DNA of 64,000 bases from Schistocerca nitens. Lineage: Eukaryota > Arthropoda > Insecta > Orthoptera > Acrididae. The stretch spans positions 382,229,348 through 382,293,347 of the forward strand of contig NC_064614.1 in the NCBI RefSeq assembly GCF_023898315.1, written 5' to 3'. A program made the translations under genes and the position numbers. Positions 1-12,534 of this stretch are shown one piece after another (position 1 is the first letter of the stretch; every line of letters starts with the position of its first letter). The notes below the pieces were generated by a model that saw only the letters and a program-made list of their open reading frames with translations, had not been told where the DNA came from and ran no database searches.

Positions 1-880
1 TGCTTCTCGCCAGCATGGTTAAGACCGCGGCGACAACAAGCGCCCATGTTCCGGAGTCCGAATCTGCGGCCCTCGCCTTGGGATGCCTCCGGCGTGTGTT
101 GGAAGCCAGGATGACTGCCCGCAGTAGCTAGCCGTGGAGTGGCTCGCCGCTGGGTGGCTACGGACCTCGTGTCGGCTTCAGAGTGTCGAACTAGTGACCT
201 GCTGTGGACTGGAACGCTGGCGCCCCATCTGCTGCTGTGTGTAGCTGGTGGTGTGTCATGCCCCGCCGTCCAGAGATCTGCCACATTTGAATGAATATCG
301 TTAGAAACCTGCACCTATTTATACGCGGCTGTGCGCCTCTGTTTTGCCATACAAGCTGCTTTGCGTCACGTACTCATAACATGCTTGGTTGGCCAGTGGG
401 CCCCTTCTGCATGTGATTTGCGACATGCAAAACCGCTATGGATACTCTTTCAGCAATCTGATGGCCCTGTGACCTCTACTCTACTTCGCAACTTTTGGTG
501 TGCGTAACACACTGCAATCCAGTCCGCACCTGGCTGTAACTTGTGCTCAGAATATTGCACAAAATTAACTTTCCCTATTCTAAACTGTGGTGCCGCTACA
601 GTATATAAAGTTTATTAAATTACTAAATATCACCATTTCAGGGCAACTCTATAGCATAATATACCAGAAATGACAACAGCTATAGGCGAATGTCTAGGCC
701 TTTTTTGTACTTTATCACTGAACTCGTCACTGTCTAATGCCCTTCGGACCGTTCTTATCTGGATTGTCTGCAGTTGTCCTAAGTGAAATCATTCGAGTAA
801 CAGGAGGATTCCTTCGGTACGGCCGGGTATCATTTCTTGCTCCATCGTTCTAAAACCTATGCTTGCATTTCATCGTTAAT
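1..880. other. No gene recognised; GC-rich start
   Basis: The first ~280 bases are GC-rich and the rest is AT-rich. No long ORF, terminal repeat or recognisable transposon motif was seen. It could be the edge of an element lying outside the window, but nothing here proves it. Confidence 0.4.
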
Positions 881-888
881 GGCCTCTC

Positions 889-2460
889 TTGGACGAAACA
901 CTGAACGTCAGACTTGTAAAAATCTGGAATGAAGAGAAATTACCAGAAAATTGGACTACTGCTATAATACATCCATTACATAAGAAAAGAGAAAAATCAA
1001 ATCCAGACAACGGTAGAGGAATTTCCCTTTTGGACTGCACGTATAAGATCATGTCAAGAATACTATACAACCGCTGTAAAGATCAACTAGAACTGGAACT
1101 GGGAGAATATCAAGGAGGATTTAGACCCTGGAGAAGCTGCCCAGAACAGATAATCACCTTGAAGTTAGTTATGGATGTCTACAAAAGAAGGCAAAAACAA
1201 CTAGTCATAACCTTTGTAGATTTCAAAAAGGCGTATGATTGCATCCATCGATCTTCAATGATGAAAATATTAAGGAATTTTGGACTTCATCCTAAATTAA
1301 TAAAAATGATACAGTTAACCTTAACAAACACCAAATCCAAAGTAAAATTTAGAGGAGAAATATCTGAACCATTTACGATTAAAACAGGGTTGAGACAGGG
1401 AGATTGTTTATCAGCATTACTATTCAATTGTGCTCTTGAATATGTAATGAGAGAATGGTACAAGGAAAATCCTATGAATATTAAAATTGGAACTAAGAAA
1501 GATAAAATAAACCTAAATTGCTTGGGATTTGCTGATGACCTAGCATTACTAGCTAATAATATTCAGGAAGCCACGAAACAAATAACAAGCTTACAAAATA
1601 TAGCACAAAAATTAGGACTCCAGATATCATTTGAAAAGACTGAAATAATGGTAACGGGTCCACTTGTAATGGATCACATCACAGTGAACAATAGGGAAAT
1701 TAAAATAGTGAAACAATTTAAATACCTGGGTGAAATTATAACACATAAATTGGACGAGAAACCTGCATGGCGAGCAAGAACTAATAAAATGATAAAAGCT
1801 CAAAAACTAACATGGTCTACGTACAATAAAAAATGTCTATCAATTAAAACAAAATTAAAACATTACAAGACGGTGGTTCAACCAGAGGTTACATACGGAA
1901 GTGAAACTCTTTTTAAAGTCACCCAGAAAAACAGAATTGACAAAATTTTAAAAGTAGAGAGAAGAATTGCTAGAAAATGCATAAATAAGAAATATCAAAA
2001 AGCTGGGCAATGGCGGATAGTTCCAAATGAAGTGGTATACAGAGAACTGGAGCCCATCGCTGATACTATACCAAAGAAAAGGATCTCTTTTTGTGGTCAC
2101 ATTCTGAGGACACCAGAAACCAGATTATCAAGGAAAATTATTGAGAAACTCTGGAATTTGAAACAACAAGGAGGATGGCTTAAGGAAATAAGAGAGGATA
2201 TGGAAGAACTGGAAATAACTCTGGATGATTTGCAGAACAAAACGCCAAATTTAAAGAAGTTGAGGGACACAGAAATAAGATTTAAACCAAAAATTGACAA
2301 ACGACATACAATGAAAAGGGTATTTACAGATAAGGAACGACGAAAAGCATCGGAACGATGAAGAGATACTGGGCCACTCGGAAGGGGAAAATACCAAAGA
2401 AGAGGACCAGAAATGATTGACTGAAGTGGTCCAATGAGGCCGTAAAAGCAGAAGAAGAAG
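889..2460 (+). mobile_element. 5'-truncated RTE-like LINE, reverse transcriptase part
   Basis: A 490-residue open frame encodes the reverse transcriptase and C-terminal part of an APE-type non-LTR retrotransposon. Visible motifs, in order: PENWTTAIIHPLHKK, GEYQGGFRPWRSCPEQI, FVDFKKAYDCI, TGLRQGDCLS and the catalytic LGFADDLALLA. The endonuclease half is absent, so this is a 5'-truncated copy; the displayed start is not a real initiator. The frame stops at 2361, but another frame there continues as MKRYWATRKGKIPKK to a stop near 2417, matching the basic C-terminus of the related element at 49554-52790, so a small frameshift near 2358 is likely. The 3' end carries a (GAA)n tail at 2448-2463. 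Closest relative in the window is the minus-strand LINE at 49554-52790. The clade (RTE-like) is inferred from motif style. Confidence 0.85.
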
Positions 2461-2464
2461 AAGA

Positions 2465-4250
2465 ACTCTTTGCATTGCGAAAAGCCAATTCAACCCATAT
2501 GTAACAGTAACACAGTGCTGAGGGATCTGAAGCAGGGATCCCTGGAAGAAAGGCGATGTAGTTGTCATGAAACCCTTTTCGATAAAATTATACACAGGAC
2601 ATTCGGGAGAGACTGTGTACCATTTCAATCGTCTCCATTCTATATCTCCGTCAGAGTTTTTGAGAGTAAGATGAGAGAAAATATCACGTGTGTGGTAGTA
2701 TGCAGTCATTTGTTCTTGCTCAACAGGCTAAAGCAATGGGCATCAACTCGTTACTCGTAACACTGATAAGTAAGTAAATAAGATGTAGACCTTACAATAA
2801 AATAATTTAAAGTTACTGGGTTGCATTATTTTTTTTATTTTATCGCCAGTACATTTAAATTTCGAGAAATTAAGCATCACATAGTCTCTCGTTATGTGGC
2901 CACTATTCTGTCTGCTTGCACAATGGAGCTGTCAGGAGATGGGATGGGAAGAGGAGGCTGGTAAGGGGTAAGGTAATTCAGTGGAAAATCCTGATGTTCA
3001 ATGGATCTTGAGTTTATTGTAACCTTAAGCTGCCGGCATAAGCTGAGAGGACAGTATTAACAATATCTGTGGTGAAATAAACTGCTATAAAACTAACTGA
3101 ATATGGATATTGGTAAGAAGATTACCGCAAGAAATCTCTTAACGGTCTGAATTATGCTACATTGCAAATAGGATCAATAAGGAACAAAATATTGATTTCT
3201 GAAAACAATCTTCTAAAAAAAGGTGACGCAAGAAACAAAACTCCTGCAAAACCTGAAATAAAAGATTGTAGCCCTACTTTTGGAAATATAAAACTTTAAA
3301 TGATTATATAGTTGCCGCTTTATGTCAAAGTGCGGCTGTTCTTGCAACCTGAATAAAAACATGAAAAAAACAAAAAATAAAAGGAAATGGAATTTATTGT
3401 GGTAGGAAACAATTCAACGGATCGATTATATTGCAGACATTTTTATTACTGCAGTGACGTCAAATTAAATTAGATAGGATAAAAGTTAGCAGATAGCATC
3501 AGTTTACCTCTACAGTACTTGAATAGCTATACGTATGGGAGTAGGAAGGATAGAAAAAATTGCAAGTGTTAGGAAGAGGAGAGAACTGGTGCTAGGTAGC
3601 AGTCATGGCAGAGGTGTAGCAACAGAGTGGAAAGAGCTGAGGCATACGACATATGTGGTGAGCTGAGTAAGACAGCGTTTCGATCTGGTGGCACCAGTAT
3701 GAAGATGTCTGAGCTGACTCCGCGGTGTCATCGGCCGCGTCTTGGCAGTGCTGTACGGCGAGTCAAAACGGAGGTGGAGAGGGCGCTGGTAACTGCTGGC
3801 CGAACGCACATTGCACTGATGCCACTGGGGACTACCGGGAGGTGGGGCTACACTAGGCAGCTTCTGCATTTTAACAGTACTGGGAAATAAGGGTTGGTGG
3901 AGATAATTAGTGAGAGTATAGCGCGTGGGTGTGAGCCACACATGGTCGAATACCTGTCACGGATAGGAGGACTGGGCCTGTTTTAGGATAAACCATGAAA
4001 CCATGACAACGGGTCCCCTCCCTACTCAGTATCCCATGAAGTTTAGAGATTTCTTCATTGTTTCACAGAAGGTAGCATGTACCACCGAAGTGTCCAAACT
4101 TCACAGAAATTGCGTCGGAATTCGTATTCTTGATCAAAATGTTCAGTGCATTAAGAATAAAGCGGACTGGCTTGAAGATGCACTGTTGTATGCGTTACAG
4201 ATCACTGATATGAAGATAATGGAATGAAAGCAGTACATCTACGAAAAATT
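2465..4250. other. No gene recognised
   Basis: AT-rich sequence to about 3540, then a more GC-rich stretch (3600-3960). Short ORFs only, none with a recognisable domain. Probably decayed repeat or unique intergenic DNA. Confidence 0.35.
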
Positions 4251-4299
4251 TGCCTCCCCACACCATATCACCTGCATAACCAAAACTGTAGTGTTCGAC

Positions 4300-4640
4300 A
4301 ACGTTGCTAGGAGAATTTCGTGTTGGCGCCTCTCGCCATATGAGGGTACGTTCATCATCGTCGAACACGATCGTCTTGGTGGTCCAAGTGTTATGTGTGG
4401 AACCATGGACCTCCAAATCTTTGAACACAGTACACTCTCCTTTGCGATGTGCGTCTTTTCAGGTGTGCACTCGACTCTTACTTAATTTTTATGACTGCCA
4501 ATGTGCGACCACAGCGAACATCACAGATGGAGGAGCTCTTGGAACAAGAGGATATTTGGCAAATGGACTAGCCTGTCTGTTCCTCGGGCTTAAGTCTTGT
4601 CGAGTACGTGTGGGATGCATTATTGAGGGGAGGACATGAA
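4300..4640 (+). mobile_element. Tc1-like transposase relic
   Basis: Across several frames one can read pieces of a Tc1-family DDE transposase: GGPSVMCGTMDLQIFEHST, which matches the region after the first catalytic Asp, and a later stretch equivalent to the final acidic motif, read as LKSCRVRVGCII in place of the usual SP(D)L-P-EHVWD block. Frames change repeatedly, so this is an old fossil. No terminal repeats were found. The family assignment rests on motif order and is moderately sure. Confidence 0.5.
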
Positions 4641-4804
4641 GAGTCGGTTTTCCGAACGGACTGGTACGGGCTGGTGATACTGTGAAGGATATACGTAGCA
4701 GTAGTGCAGTGGTTCCAGTGTCATGAGCGGCGTTCTTGATGTGTGCAGCGATGAAGAGCAGAATTGTATTCATGTCAAAAAACATTGTAGAATGGGGACC
4801 AACT

Positions 4805-4950
4805 GAATGAGACAGTGCAATTGTTGAGACGCTGACCTCATATCCGGGAGGATCGGGACATCCTGGTTTAAGTTTTCCGTTGTTTTCGTAACTGAGGTCA
4901 GACAAATTCCGGGATGGCTGCATCATCAAGGCCACAATCGACCACCTACT
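4805..4950 (+). repeat. tRNA-derived SINE fragment (same family as 19342-19609)
   Basis: The stretch TCCGGGAGGATCGGGACATC followed by GGTTTAAGTTTTCCGTTGTT and a block ending CCGGGATGGCTGC matches, in the opposite orientation, the body of the SINE at 19342-19609. Only the middle is preserved and the copy is diverged. Confidence 0.55.
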
Positions 4951-4987
4951 CTATCCTCCTAAAGCATATATGTTCTGTGTTTATTTA

Positions 4988-5920
4988 CGAGGGCGTGGTG
5001 AAAAGTAATACGTCCGACTCCTTTATGTGAAAAGTCTCACAGCTTTTGAAATAAGAAACTCCGTGCGAACAGGCCTCGTAATGTCCAGCGACACCGACCG
5101 ACCGTCGTGTCATTATCAACCAATAGGCATCAGAGGATACGGACGTGGAGGGGCTGTTTGTCAGCACACTACTCTCTCAACCGTTGTCAGCATTCATCAC
5201 TGGAGCCGCTACTTTTCAGTCAAGTAACTCTTCAATTGGCCTCACAGGGGCTGGGTGCACCCTGTCTGCAACAGCACTCGGCAGACCGGTACGGTCACCC
5301 ATCCAACTACAAGACAAGCTCAACAGCTCTTAACGTCGGTGGTCTGAGGTGAACCGGTCTTACTACTGCAATAAGAACGTTGGCTTTTTAAATAAAACAG
5401 ACGCTATTAACGCTCTACGTCTTTATTCTACAAGCCTACATATTCATTTCTCAACATAATCACCCCGGCAATGAACACATTTCTCCGAATGAGAGACCAG
5501 TTTGTTGATACCATCGCCACTAGTTGCACCACTTCATCAGTATCAAAATTAAGTCCTCGAAGGTGTTTTTTAAGTTTTCTAAACAGATGAAAATCGGATT
5601 GTGTTGGGGATGATAGTTGATACTGATATCAAAGTGTTGGAATTTTGCAGATGTGGCAGTGTTTGTGTGTGGTCCGTCATTGTCGCACTGAAGGAGAGGG
5701 TGCTCCATGTGTGGGCGAACTCTGCGAATTTTGAAGCTCTATTACAGAACACTGTTCCTCGCGCAACGACATAGTTACGTTACATAGTGCCTTGTTACAC
5801 GCTACAAGTCGGAGCCCTCTAATGCAGAGCGCTGCAAATATGTAGGCATGATGTGTGCTATCGCACTTTTGCTGTCACCTTTTTCTCTTTCAGCCCAAAT
5901 GCTTATGCGTGATCGCGCAA
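4988..5920 (-). mobile_element. Decayed mariner element, minus strand, host of a 5S-SINE
   Basis: The left end reads CGAGGGCGTGGTGAAAAGTA directly after a TA (4986-4987), as for a mariner terminal repeat. On the minus strand, 5708-5520 encodes a broken transposase segment with CDNDGPHTNTATSAKF, equivalent to the mariner second catalytic block (usually HDNARPHT), followed by degenerate YSPDLAP and LKEHL equivalents. The N-terminal half with the helix-turn-helix was not found, so the copy is internally deleted. The opposite terminal repeat could not be placed; the right border is approximate. The 5S-derived SINE at 5055-5382 is inserted near its end. Confidence 0.6.
5055..5382 (-). repeat. 5S rRNA-derived SINE (SINE3 type)
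   Basis: Read on the minus strand, the head (5382 to about 5260) resembles 5S rRNA: the CCGGTT block, a GTTAAG-like box A, then GGATGGGTGACC-like box C and the GCCGAGTGCTGTT block. The remaining ~200 bp match the body of the second copy at 62598-62941. It is flanked by 13-bp duplications with one mismatch, GCTTTTGAAATAA (5042-5054) and GCTTTTTAAATAA (5383-5395), which also shows the pre-insertion mariner sequence. It is a retroposed, not a functional, 5S gene. Confidence 0.8.
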
Positions 5921-6235
5921 ATGATCTGTTCGGAACAAAGACTCATTACGACTGCGATGGGGAAAGAGATTATGTCTGACTCGTGATATAAAAACTCTGT
6001 CGATAGAATGTGGAACATTACATATACTATGGGCTTACTTATTTCGGATTTAGCAATTGCGGAGAGTAGGATAACATCGGAACTGCAATTAACGGCATTG
6101 TTGTAAGCAGCCATTTTGAAAACTGAATGTAATTTGATTAATTACGATAACATTCCGTTTCATACAAGAGGACGATGTATTTTGAAATGTAGCTATGAAG
6201 ATCATTTATGGAGAGATATAATTTCTTGACTGGAA

Positions 6236-6491
6236 CTTTTAACTTTGTATTCTGCCTTATGGCAGGTCTTGTCATGGGGGAAGCCTCGTCAGAGAGGTCC
6301 TCCGCATGAGCGTCTAGGGAAGTGATTCCAATGGTGGTTTCCCGTTGCCTTCCACTGGTGATGATGAGATGAGTACACCACAACACCCAGTCCCTGAGCT
6401 GAGAAAATCTCCGACCCAGTCGGAAATTGAACCCGGGCCCCTTGGTGTGACAGACCGCCGCGCTGACCATTCAGCTATCGGGGTAGACTCA
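6236..6491 (-). repeat. tRNA-derived SINE, 'CTGGGTGTTGT' body
   Basis: The minus strand shows a tRNA-like head with B box near GGGTTCAATTTCC, then the body motif CTCAGGGACTGGGTGTTGTG shared with copies at 8971-9191 and 33386-33631. Perfect 9-bp target-site duplication TGACTGGAA at 6227-6235 and 6492-6500. Confidence 0.75.
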
Positions 6492-6500
6492 TGACTGGAA

Positions 6501-7145
6501 AAGGTACTTTAATTCTTTCGTTGTTTTTAACTTCTCCCTTGTCTGTGGTTGGAACATTATTCGGTGTATAGGGAATATTATATCCTGGGAAATCAGTAGA
6601 GCCTGCACCACGGTCGCTTATGCTCTATTTTGAGACATTAATTTCTGAATGTTTATCGAATTTAATGCACAACTTGGTCACTGATTCCCATGCTGCAAAG
6701 GCAGTACGTCATAGCACCCAAGACGGCTTCCCCACAGCGTACTACTGTTGTGCGTCTGCTTATTTTAAGAATTTTCAGAGTCGACGATCGCCGGAATTCT
6801 GCAGAGCCTTAGAAATTTTATTCCATGTAGTGACTTCGACATCGAGAGGCAGACAGAGTATGTTTATGAACTGTAACTGTCATCTTGTTTTATAGACTTG
6901 GGAATTCAAAATAGTAAATTAATGTATACCTGGGAGTGTGGGAGATATATGTTTTAAAATATTGGGAAAGTTTCCACTCAAATAACTAGATAGTATTCAG
7001 TCACAATAATTTAACTTGAATCGGGAGAGAAGTTAAAGTAGAATAAAGACGTAAAATGTTAATAATGTTTATTTTATTTAAAAGACTTTAAGAGTTTTTG
7101 TACAAGAGATTCGAAAGTATTGCTTTTCAGCAAGCTCTAATCTAT
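6501..7145. other. No gene recognised
   Basis: AT-rich sequence with a few short ORFs. No repeat structure or domain was recognised. Confidence 0.35.
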
Positions 7146-7341
7146 TTGGTAAGATCTTATGGGACCAATCTGCTGAGGTCATCGGTCCCTAAGCTTACGC
7201 ATTACTTAATCTAACTTAAACTGACTTACGCTAAGGATAACACACACACAGCCATGCCCGATGGGGGGACTCGAACCTCCGACGGGAGGAGCCGCGGGAA
7301 CAGTGACAAAACGCCCTAGACCGCACGGCTACCCCGCGCAC
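7146..7341 (-). repeat. tRNA-derived SINE, 'CCGCGCGG' head
   Basis: The minus strand reads a tRNA-like head (TAGCCGTGCGGTCTAGGGCG as A-box region, GGAGGTTCGAGTCCCCCC as B-box region) and a tail with AGGGACCGATGACCTCAGCA. Same subfamily as 34779-34979. No convincing target-site duplication was seen. Confidence 0.75.
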
Positions 7342-7344
7342 GGT

Positions 7345-8388
7345 ATGCTAAGTGTTTCAACAAGAATCTCTGTTTCTTGTCCAAATAACAATCTCTTGAC
7401 GAAAAGTGGTATAAAGCACGACTTCATCATTCTACATCCTTCGACGACGAAATTTCTTCATAACACTTATTAGTGAAAAGTTCGTTGTGGAATACTACAT
7501 GTTAGCTGCTTCACTTATCGGAAGATAGAAGGCCATCCCAGTACCCCAAAATTACAAAAGAAAGAAAATCTTGACTTCATCGTCGTATATGATTTATGAG
7601 AAGCAAATGGAAGCGGCAAATGTAACGCCATATTACGGTTGTATCTGACGTCCGTCGCTTCGTGTTGCGTGACGAGGGCTAATGGGTAATTTGGCTATAA
7701 TCACGTTTACAGATTTCGCCGAAGTTCGTGCCGGCTCTCTGCATTCGATTAACGGCCCTCGTCGTGCCAATCGACACGCGTTTGCCGGTCGCGGAGCTGT
7801 GTCTCCAAGGGAGCTTACTACCCTACCGCGCTCTTCCGCAGAATGATAACTCATGCCCACGAAAAGGCGGGAGCATGGGCTAGAGAAACGGTTGGTACAA
7901 TTTTCTTCTTTGAACATGAGTGATGCACGCACACAACAGTGTACTAACTTTGGCTGCATAACGACGCACAGCATAAGCGTTTCATTGGTCTACATAAGAG
8001 TGAAAATGTGTAAAGAACACACCAATCGAGAGGCCATAATCATAAGTAAAACAAAAAACCTAGCATTTTTGTCGACATGGTCATTATGTGTGAAAGCATT
8101 GTGGGAATCCTTATTTCCAGGGAAAGATGTTATCATCGCTGCACAAACAATTTAATTCTCAGTAAATGTCGGTGCTATCATTAAAGTGCCTCAATGTTTG
8201 TTTTCTGAAAAATATACTTCACTTTGCAGTTTCCCTGTTTAGACTTGCAACGGACTAAAACAAATATTGAAACTACCGCCCCTTCCCCACATAAGTGCTT
8301 CTTCTCTCCCTCTGTCTCCCAGTATCCTATTGGGAGCTATTAGAACGCGTCTATAAGTTTTCAGGACGCAATATGAGAATCATATATT
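7345..8388. other. No gene recognised
   Basis: Mixed sequence. A moderately GC-rich part at 7640-7860 has no lasting coding frame. Nothing else recognisable. Confidence 0.35.
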
Positions 8389-8395
8389 GATGAAT

Positions 8396-8784
8396 AATAC
8401 TGGCGGGCTGCTAGATTTGTTACTGGTAGGTTTGATCATCACGCGAGTGTTGCGGAAATGCTTCAGGAACTCGGGTGGGAGTCTCTAGAGGAAAGGAGGC
8501 GAGGCGTTCTTTTCGTGAATCGCTACTGAGGAAATTTAGAGAACCAGTATTTGAGGCTGACTGCAGTACAATTTTAATGCCACCAACTTATATTTCGCGG
8601 AAAGACCACAGATATAAGATACGAGTGATTAGGGCTGGTACAGAGGCATATAGGCAGTCATTTTTCCCTCGTTCTGTTTGGGAGTGGAACAGGGAGAGAA
8701 GATGCTAGTTGTGGTACGAGGTACCCTCGCCACGCACCGTATGGTGGATTGCGGAGTATGTATGTAGATGTAGATGTAGATGTA
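8396..8784 (+). mobile_element. 3' end of a CR1/Jockey-like LINE with TAGATG tail
   Basis: Broken frames encode the C-terminal region of a non-LTR reverse transcriptase: RAARFVTGRF, MLQELGWESLEERRR and, in the frame 8475-8708, DCSTILMPPTYISRKDHRY followed by SVWEWNRERRC. The copy ends in a tandem (TAGATG)n stretch (8761-8788), as expected of a LINE microsatellite tail. A 7-bp direct repeat GATGAAT (8389-8395, 8785-8791) is a possible target-site duplication. Only the last ~390 bp are present. A second copy lies in pieces at 33240-34425. The exact clade is uncertain. Confidence 0.7.
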
Positions 8785-8970
8785 GATGAATCTTGACGAT
8801 ATTAAATGTACGTATAATTGCCTAATGAGTAGCAGTCTTATATTTACCTATCATATTGACATGAGACCATGTCTTATCCTTAATGCACAGAAATAATCGA
8901 TGGAAACATCTTGTAAGTTGTGGAGTTTGCAATGGCGTATAAATTGTTAACTCTGAGCTGTTTTAAAAAG

Positions 8971-9191
8971 TAAATGTTAATGTCATGTGACTAGGGCCTC
9001 CCGTCGGGTAGACCGCTCGCCGGGTGCAAGTCTTTCGATTTGACGCCATTTCGGCGACTTGCGCCTCGTTGGGGATGAAATGATGATGATTAGGACAACA
9101 CAACACCCAGTCCCTGAGCGGAGAAAAATCTCCGGCCCAGCCGGGAATCGAACCCGTGCCCTTAGGATTGACTTTCTGTCGCGCTGACCAC
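8971..9191 (-). repeat. tRNA-derived SINE, split by the LINE at 9192-13983 (part 1)
   Basis: The minus strand carries the body motif CTCAGGGACTGGGTGTTGTG and a B box in CGGGTTCGATTCCCGGCTGG. The element is cut at 9191 and resumes at 13985-14013 (CTCAGCTACCGG...), which is the missing head. Outer direct repeats TTTTAAAAAG (8961-8970) and TTTCAAAAAG (14014-14023) bracket the reunited SINE. Confidence 0.75.
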
Positions 9192-9421
9192 TTTTTTTTG
9201 CTTTTTAATTTTTTTTTATTTTTCGCGACGTCTTATTTTTTTTATTTTTTTTTTTTTGTAAGGTAATGACAGAATGACAGTCAGGGGGCAGAGTGGGCAG
9301 GGGTCGTACTCGGAGGCCTGGCCACGGTGTCCCCGTCTCCTGACAGGATAAATAAGGAAGAGGCAACAGGAAGAAAACATTGTACATTGTAATTTCTGTG
9401 TTAGTAACAATAATATTTTAT

Positions 9422-12400
9422 TTATTCATTTAATTTTGATGTCGGAGGAGGGCCATGATGCGTTGCGTCAGCTGCCAAACATCCTTTGCCCCACCGCACT
9501 GCAGAGAATGTTCGTCTGTACTGCATGCCACATATAAGGCAGAGCGGGGAATCTACCATGCGAATGTCGTACAATCGTTGGCGGTTGACTGTCTTGCGGT
9601 TGATTAGTGTATACCATGACGATCGCGCTGCTATGGTGAGGAGATGTGTATGGACAGCTCGCCAAATCTGTCGCCAGTTTCGTGTTGGGTATTTAAGTTC
9701 GACAACATTGCTGCCATGATGACGTCGCAAGTATCGATATATCTCACGGGTAGTGGGGATTCTTGTAGAAGGTATCTGTAACTGAACATAACTAAAATCA
9801 ACAAAAAATCGCGCGACGTGAGAAAAAGAGGGCGAGATTGTGCCTACCGCCACCGGTGGTTCAAAGGACGTGGGAAGAAGCACATCCAGGATGGCCGACG
9901 TGATGGCCTGTTGCCCTTGGTTCCAAGTGCGTAGTGTCGCTCGCAGGTATAGAACTAGAGCCTTGTTCCGCACATCCGTGAGGTTAAGTCCTCCAGAATG
10001 GTGTGGGAGAGTTAAAGTCTCGTATTTGATCTTAAACGACATTCCTTGGCTGACATAGTATCCAAAGGCCGCCATTAATCTGTCAGCAATACCATGTGGC
10101 TTTGGCAGTACCTGTGCCAGGTGCGGCAGTCGCGAGGCCAGGTGAACATTAGTGTAGTCCACCCTTTGGAGCAGGTCGTGCGTTCGGAGTGAATTGTTGC
10201 GTATGTGCAGTTGGACGTTCTGGAGGAGACGTCGATAGCTCGCCGCCGCTGATTGCCGTAGCGATCGGGTGAACAATACACCTAAGCATCGCAAGATGTC
10301 CACAGTCGTAAACGGACTGTGCAGAGCGTCCAGCCCTCGACCGATGTGCATGATCTTGGTTTTATTCATGTTGACCCTGCTTCCCGCAGCTACTCCGTAC
10401 GCAGTAAGAAGGGTAACCACCTGACTTACTTCGTTCTCCGACCGGACGAGTCTCATCAAGTCGTCGGCATATGCACGACACGTGAAGGAGCTCGCACGGA
10501 GTCGGACGCCTGTTAGAGTTCGTCTAAGAGTCTGCATCAATGGTTCGAGCGCTATTGTAAACAGTATCATCGACAAGGAACATCCTTTCCTAACTGAGCT
10601 GCAAACAGGAATCGTTCCTACCTCCCTGCCATTGACTCACCGTCGAAGAAGCGCCGCGAAGGAGGCGCATGAGGACGGTAATAAAATCCTGTGGTATCGC
10701 CATGCGTCGCATGGTCGAGTCAAGGAAATCATGGTTGATCCTGTCAAAGGCACGATCAAAATCCACCGATACGAACGCCGCTCGCATGCGACAAGCTTCC
10801 GTCAGGGAAATTACGTCACGGTATTCGCCGAGGATAGAATGTATGTTGCTCCGAACCCCTAGACAAGCCTGGTCTGGTGGTATTGTCTTGGATATTACAG
10901 TCTTGAGCCTTGCCGCCAACATTCGCGCAAAGATCTTATAGTCAGTATTGAGCATCGTGAGCGGTCTAAATTGATGGACGCTGACACTCGCTGTCGATTT
11001 CGGTATTGGTATGAGCAGTCCCGCCATGAACTGCGACGGAACGTCCGGGTCAGGGCTCAATAACTCATTATACATCAATACCAACTGGGACATCATTAAT
11101 TCCGCAAATGCGCGATAAAATTCGAGTGTCAACCCATCTGGCCCAGGGGATTTATGCACCGCACCCTTCGCGAGTGCGCCCCGGATGTCGTCTTCCGTTA
11201 GGGGTTCCAATAGCGCCTCTGCATCCGGACCATCCACCTCCGTTTGCATCTGTCGCAAAATTTATTCTCCTGTCAGATTGTCCGTCGGCGTCCCAGTGAA
11301 AAGGAGGCGGTAATGCTCCAGAAGCTCAGCAGCAATGTCCTGTTGTGACGTCAAGGGCCGACCATCGTCATCATGGAGCACTGTGATTAGGGATCGGCGA
11401 TTACGCGCATGTCCCTTGGACACATGATGCATGCCAATACGTTCTCCATCGACGTTGTCCAAGCACCGAGCACCGATCGAAAGTCCCTCCAGTCGACGTC
11501 TCGTGATCGATAAAATGCAGGCCTGAATGCGATGGACTTCCGCTTGACGCTCGGGCGATGGGGCCCTGGAGGACAGGTCGCGGAGCACCATGTAGTAATA
11601 ATCAAGTGTATCTCGGAGCCATTTCGCTTTTTCCTTGCCATACGTTATGAGAGCTCTTCGTATCGCCGGTTTTGCACACTGCAGCCACCACGAAAGAACC
11701 GTACGGTGCAGCGGCAGACGGCGAGTGCAAGTCTGCCATGTTTCTTCGATCCGCTGGCGACATTCGAGATCCACCAATAAGGATGAATTAAGTTTCCAGG
11801 AACTACGAGGGTTAACGTGCATAAATATGCAAGGTGATCCGTAAAAGCTGTGGGCCAACGTTCAGCAGCCAACACGTGATCTCTTAATCCGTCAGAAACA
11901 TAAATCCGATCCAGCCTGCTCGCCGAGTGGCTAGTAAAATACGTGTAGCCCTCTCGCTGCCCATGGATCTTTTCCCACGTGTCCATAAAGGCCACGTCCC
12001 GGCAGATCGTGTTCAATGCGTGGCAGGAGCTGAAATTAGGAGTTTGATCCTTCGGTGTGAGTACACAGTTAAAATCCCCCCCTACCAAGATGTGGTCATA
12101 CCTCCCATGGAATAGGGGGGCAATCTCCTCCGAGTAGAATCGTGCACACGCCTGTCGATTTTCAGATCCGGAGGGTGCATAGATGTTGACGATACGAATG
12201 CCGTTCACGGTCATAGCCAAACCCCGAGCCGAAGGAAGGTAATCGAGATCACACATCGGAATCCCTTCCCGGACTAGTATCGCTGTGCCACGTCCTCGAT
12301 CTGGAGTCGGCGCTAGGTAAGTGTTGTATCCATGCACGTCGGAAAAAGCAGCATTTCAGGTTTCCTGCATCAGCAGAATATCAACGTCTGTGGCGTAAAT

Positions 12401-12493
12401 CATGTCCCGGAGAAGTTGCATCTTTGCAAGCGAACGTGCGGTGTTAATGTTCACTGTGCCCACCTTATATGCTTGGTTCGTTGTCGTTGTCAT
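9422..12493 (-). pseudogene. LINE ORF2: endonuclease, reverse transcriptase, Cys-rich end (broken)
   Basis: The reading frame opens at an ATG at 12493 (MTTTTNQAYKVGTVNINTAR), an APE-type endonuclease start. A TGA at 12358-12356 interrupts it; the frame continues with DRGRGTAILV, IYAPSGS, VGGDFNCVLTP and SRLDRIYVS. A frameshift lies near 11820, a TAA at 11264-11262, then the RT follows: SPGPDGLTLEFYR, FVSVDFDRAFDRINH; a further frameshift near 10600 leads to RKGCSLSMILFTIALEP and the catalytic YADDL. The last ~250 residues end in a zinc-finger-like CLICGMQ near 9500. The family role is nicking target DNA and priming reverse transcription there. Four disabling changes make it non-functional. 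Confidence 0.85.
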
Positions 12494-12534
12494 GCTCGTC
12501 TCATGTCATTGGGAACTCCAAGGGCTGTAGTCCA

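Noticed and set aside
1-600. LTR of a retrovirus-like element
   Set aside because: No TG...CA borders, primer-binding site or gag/pol frame could be seen.
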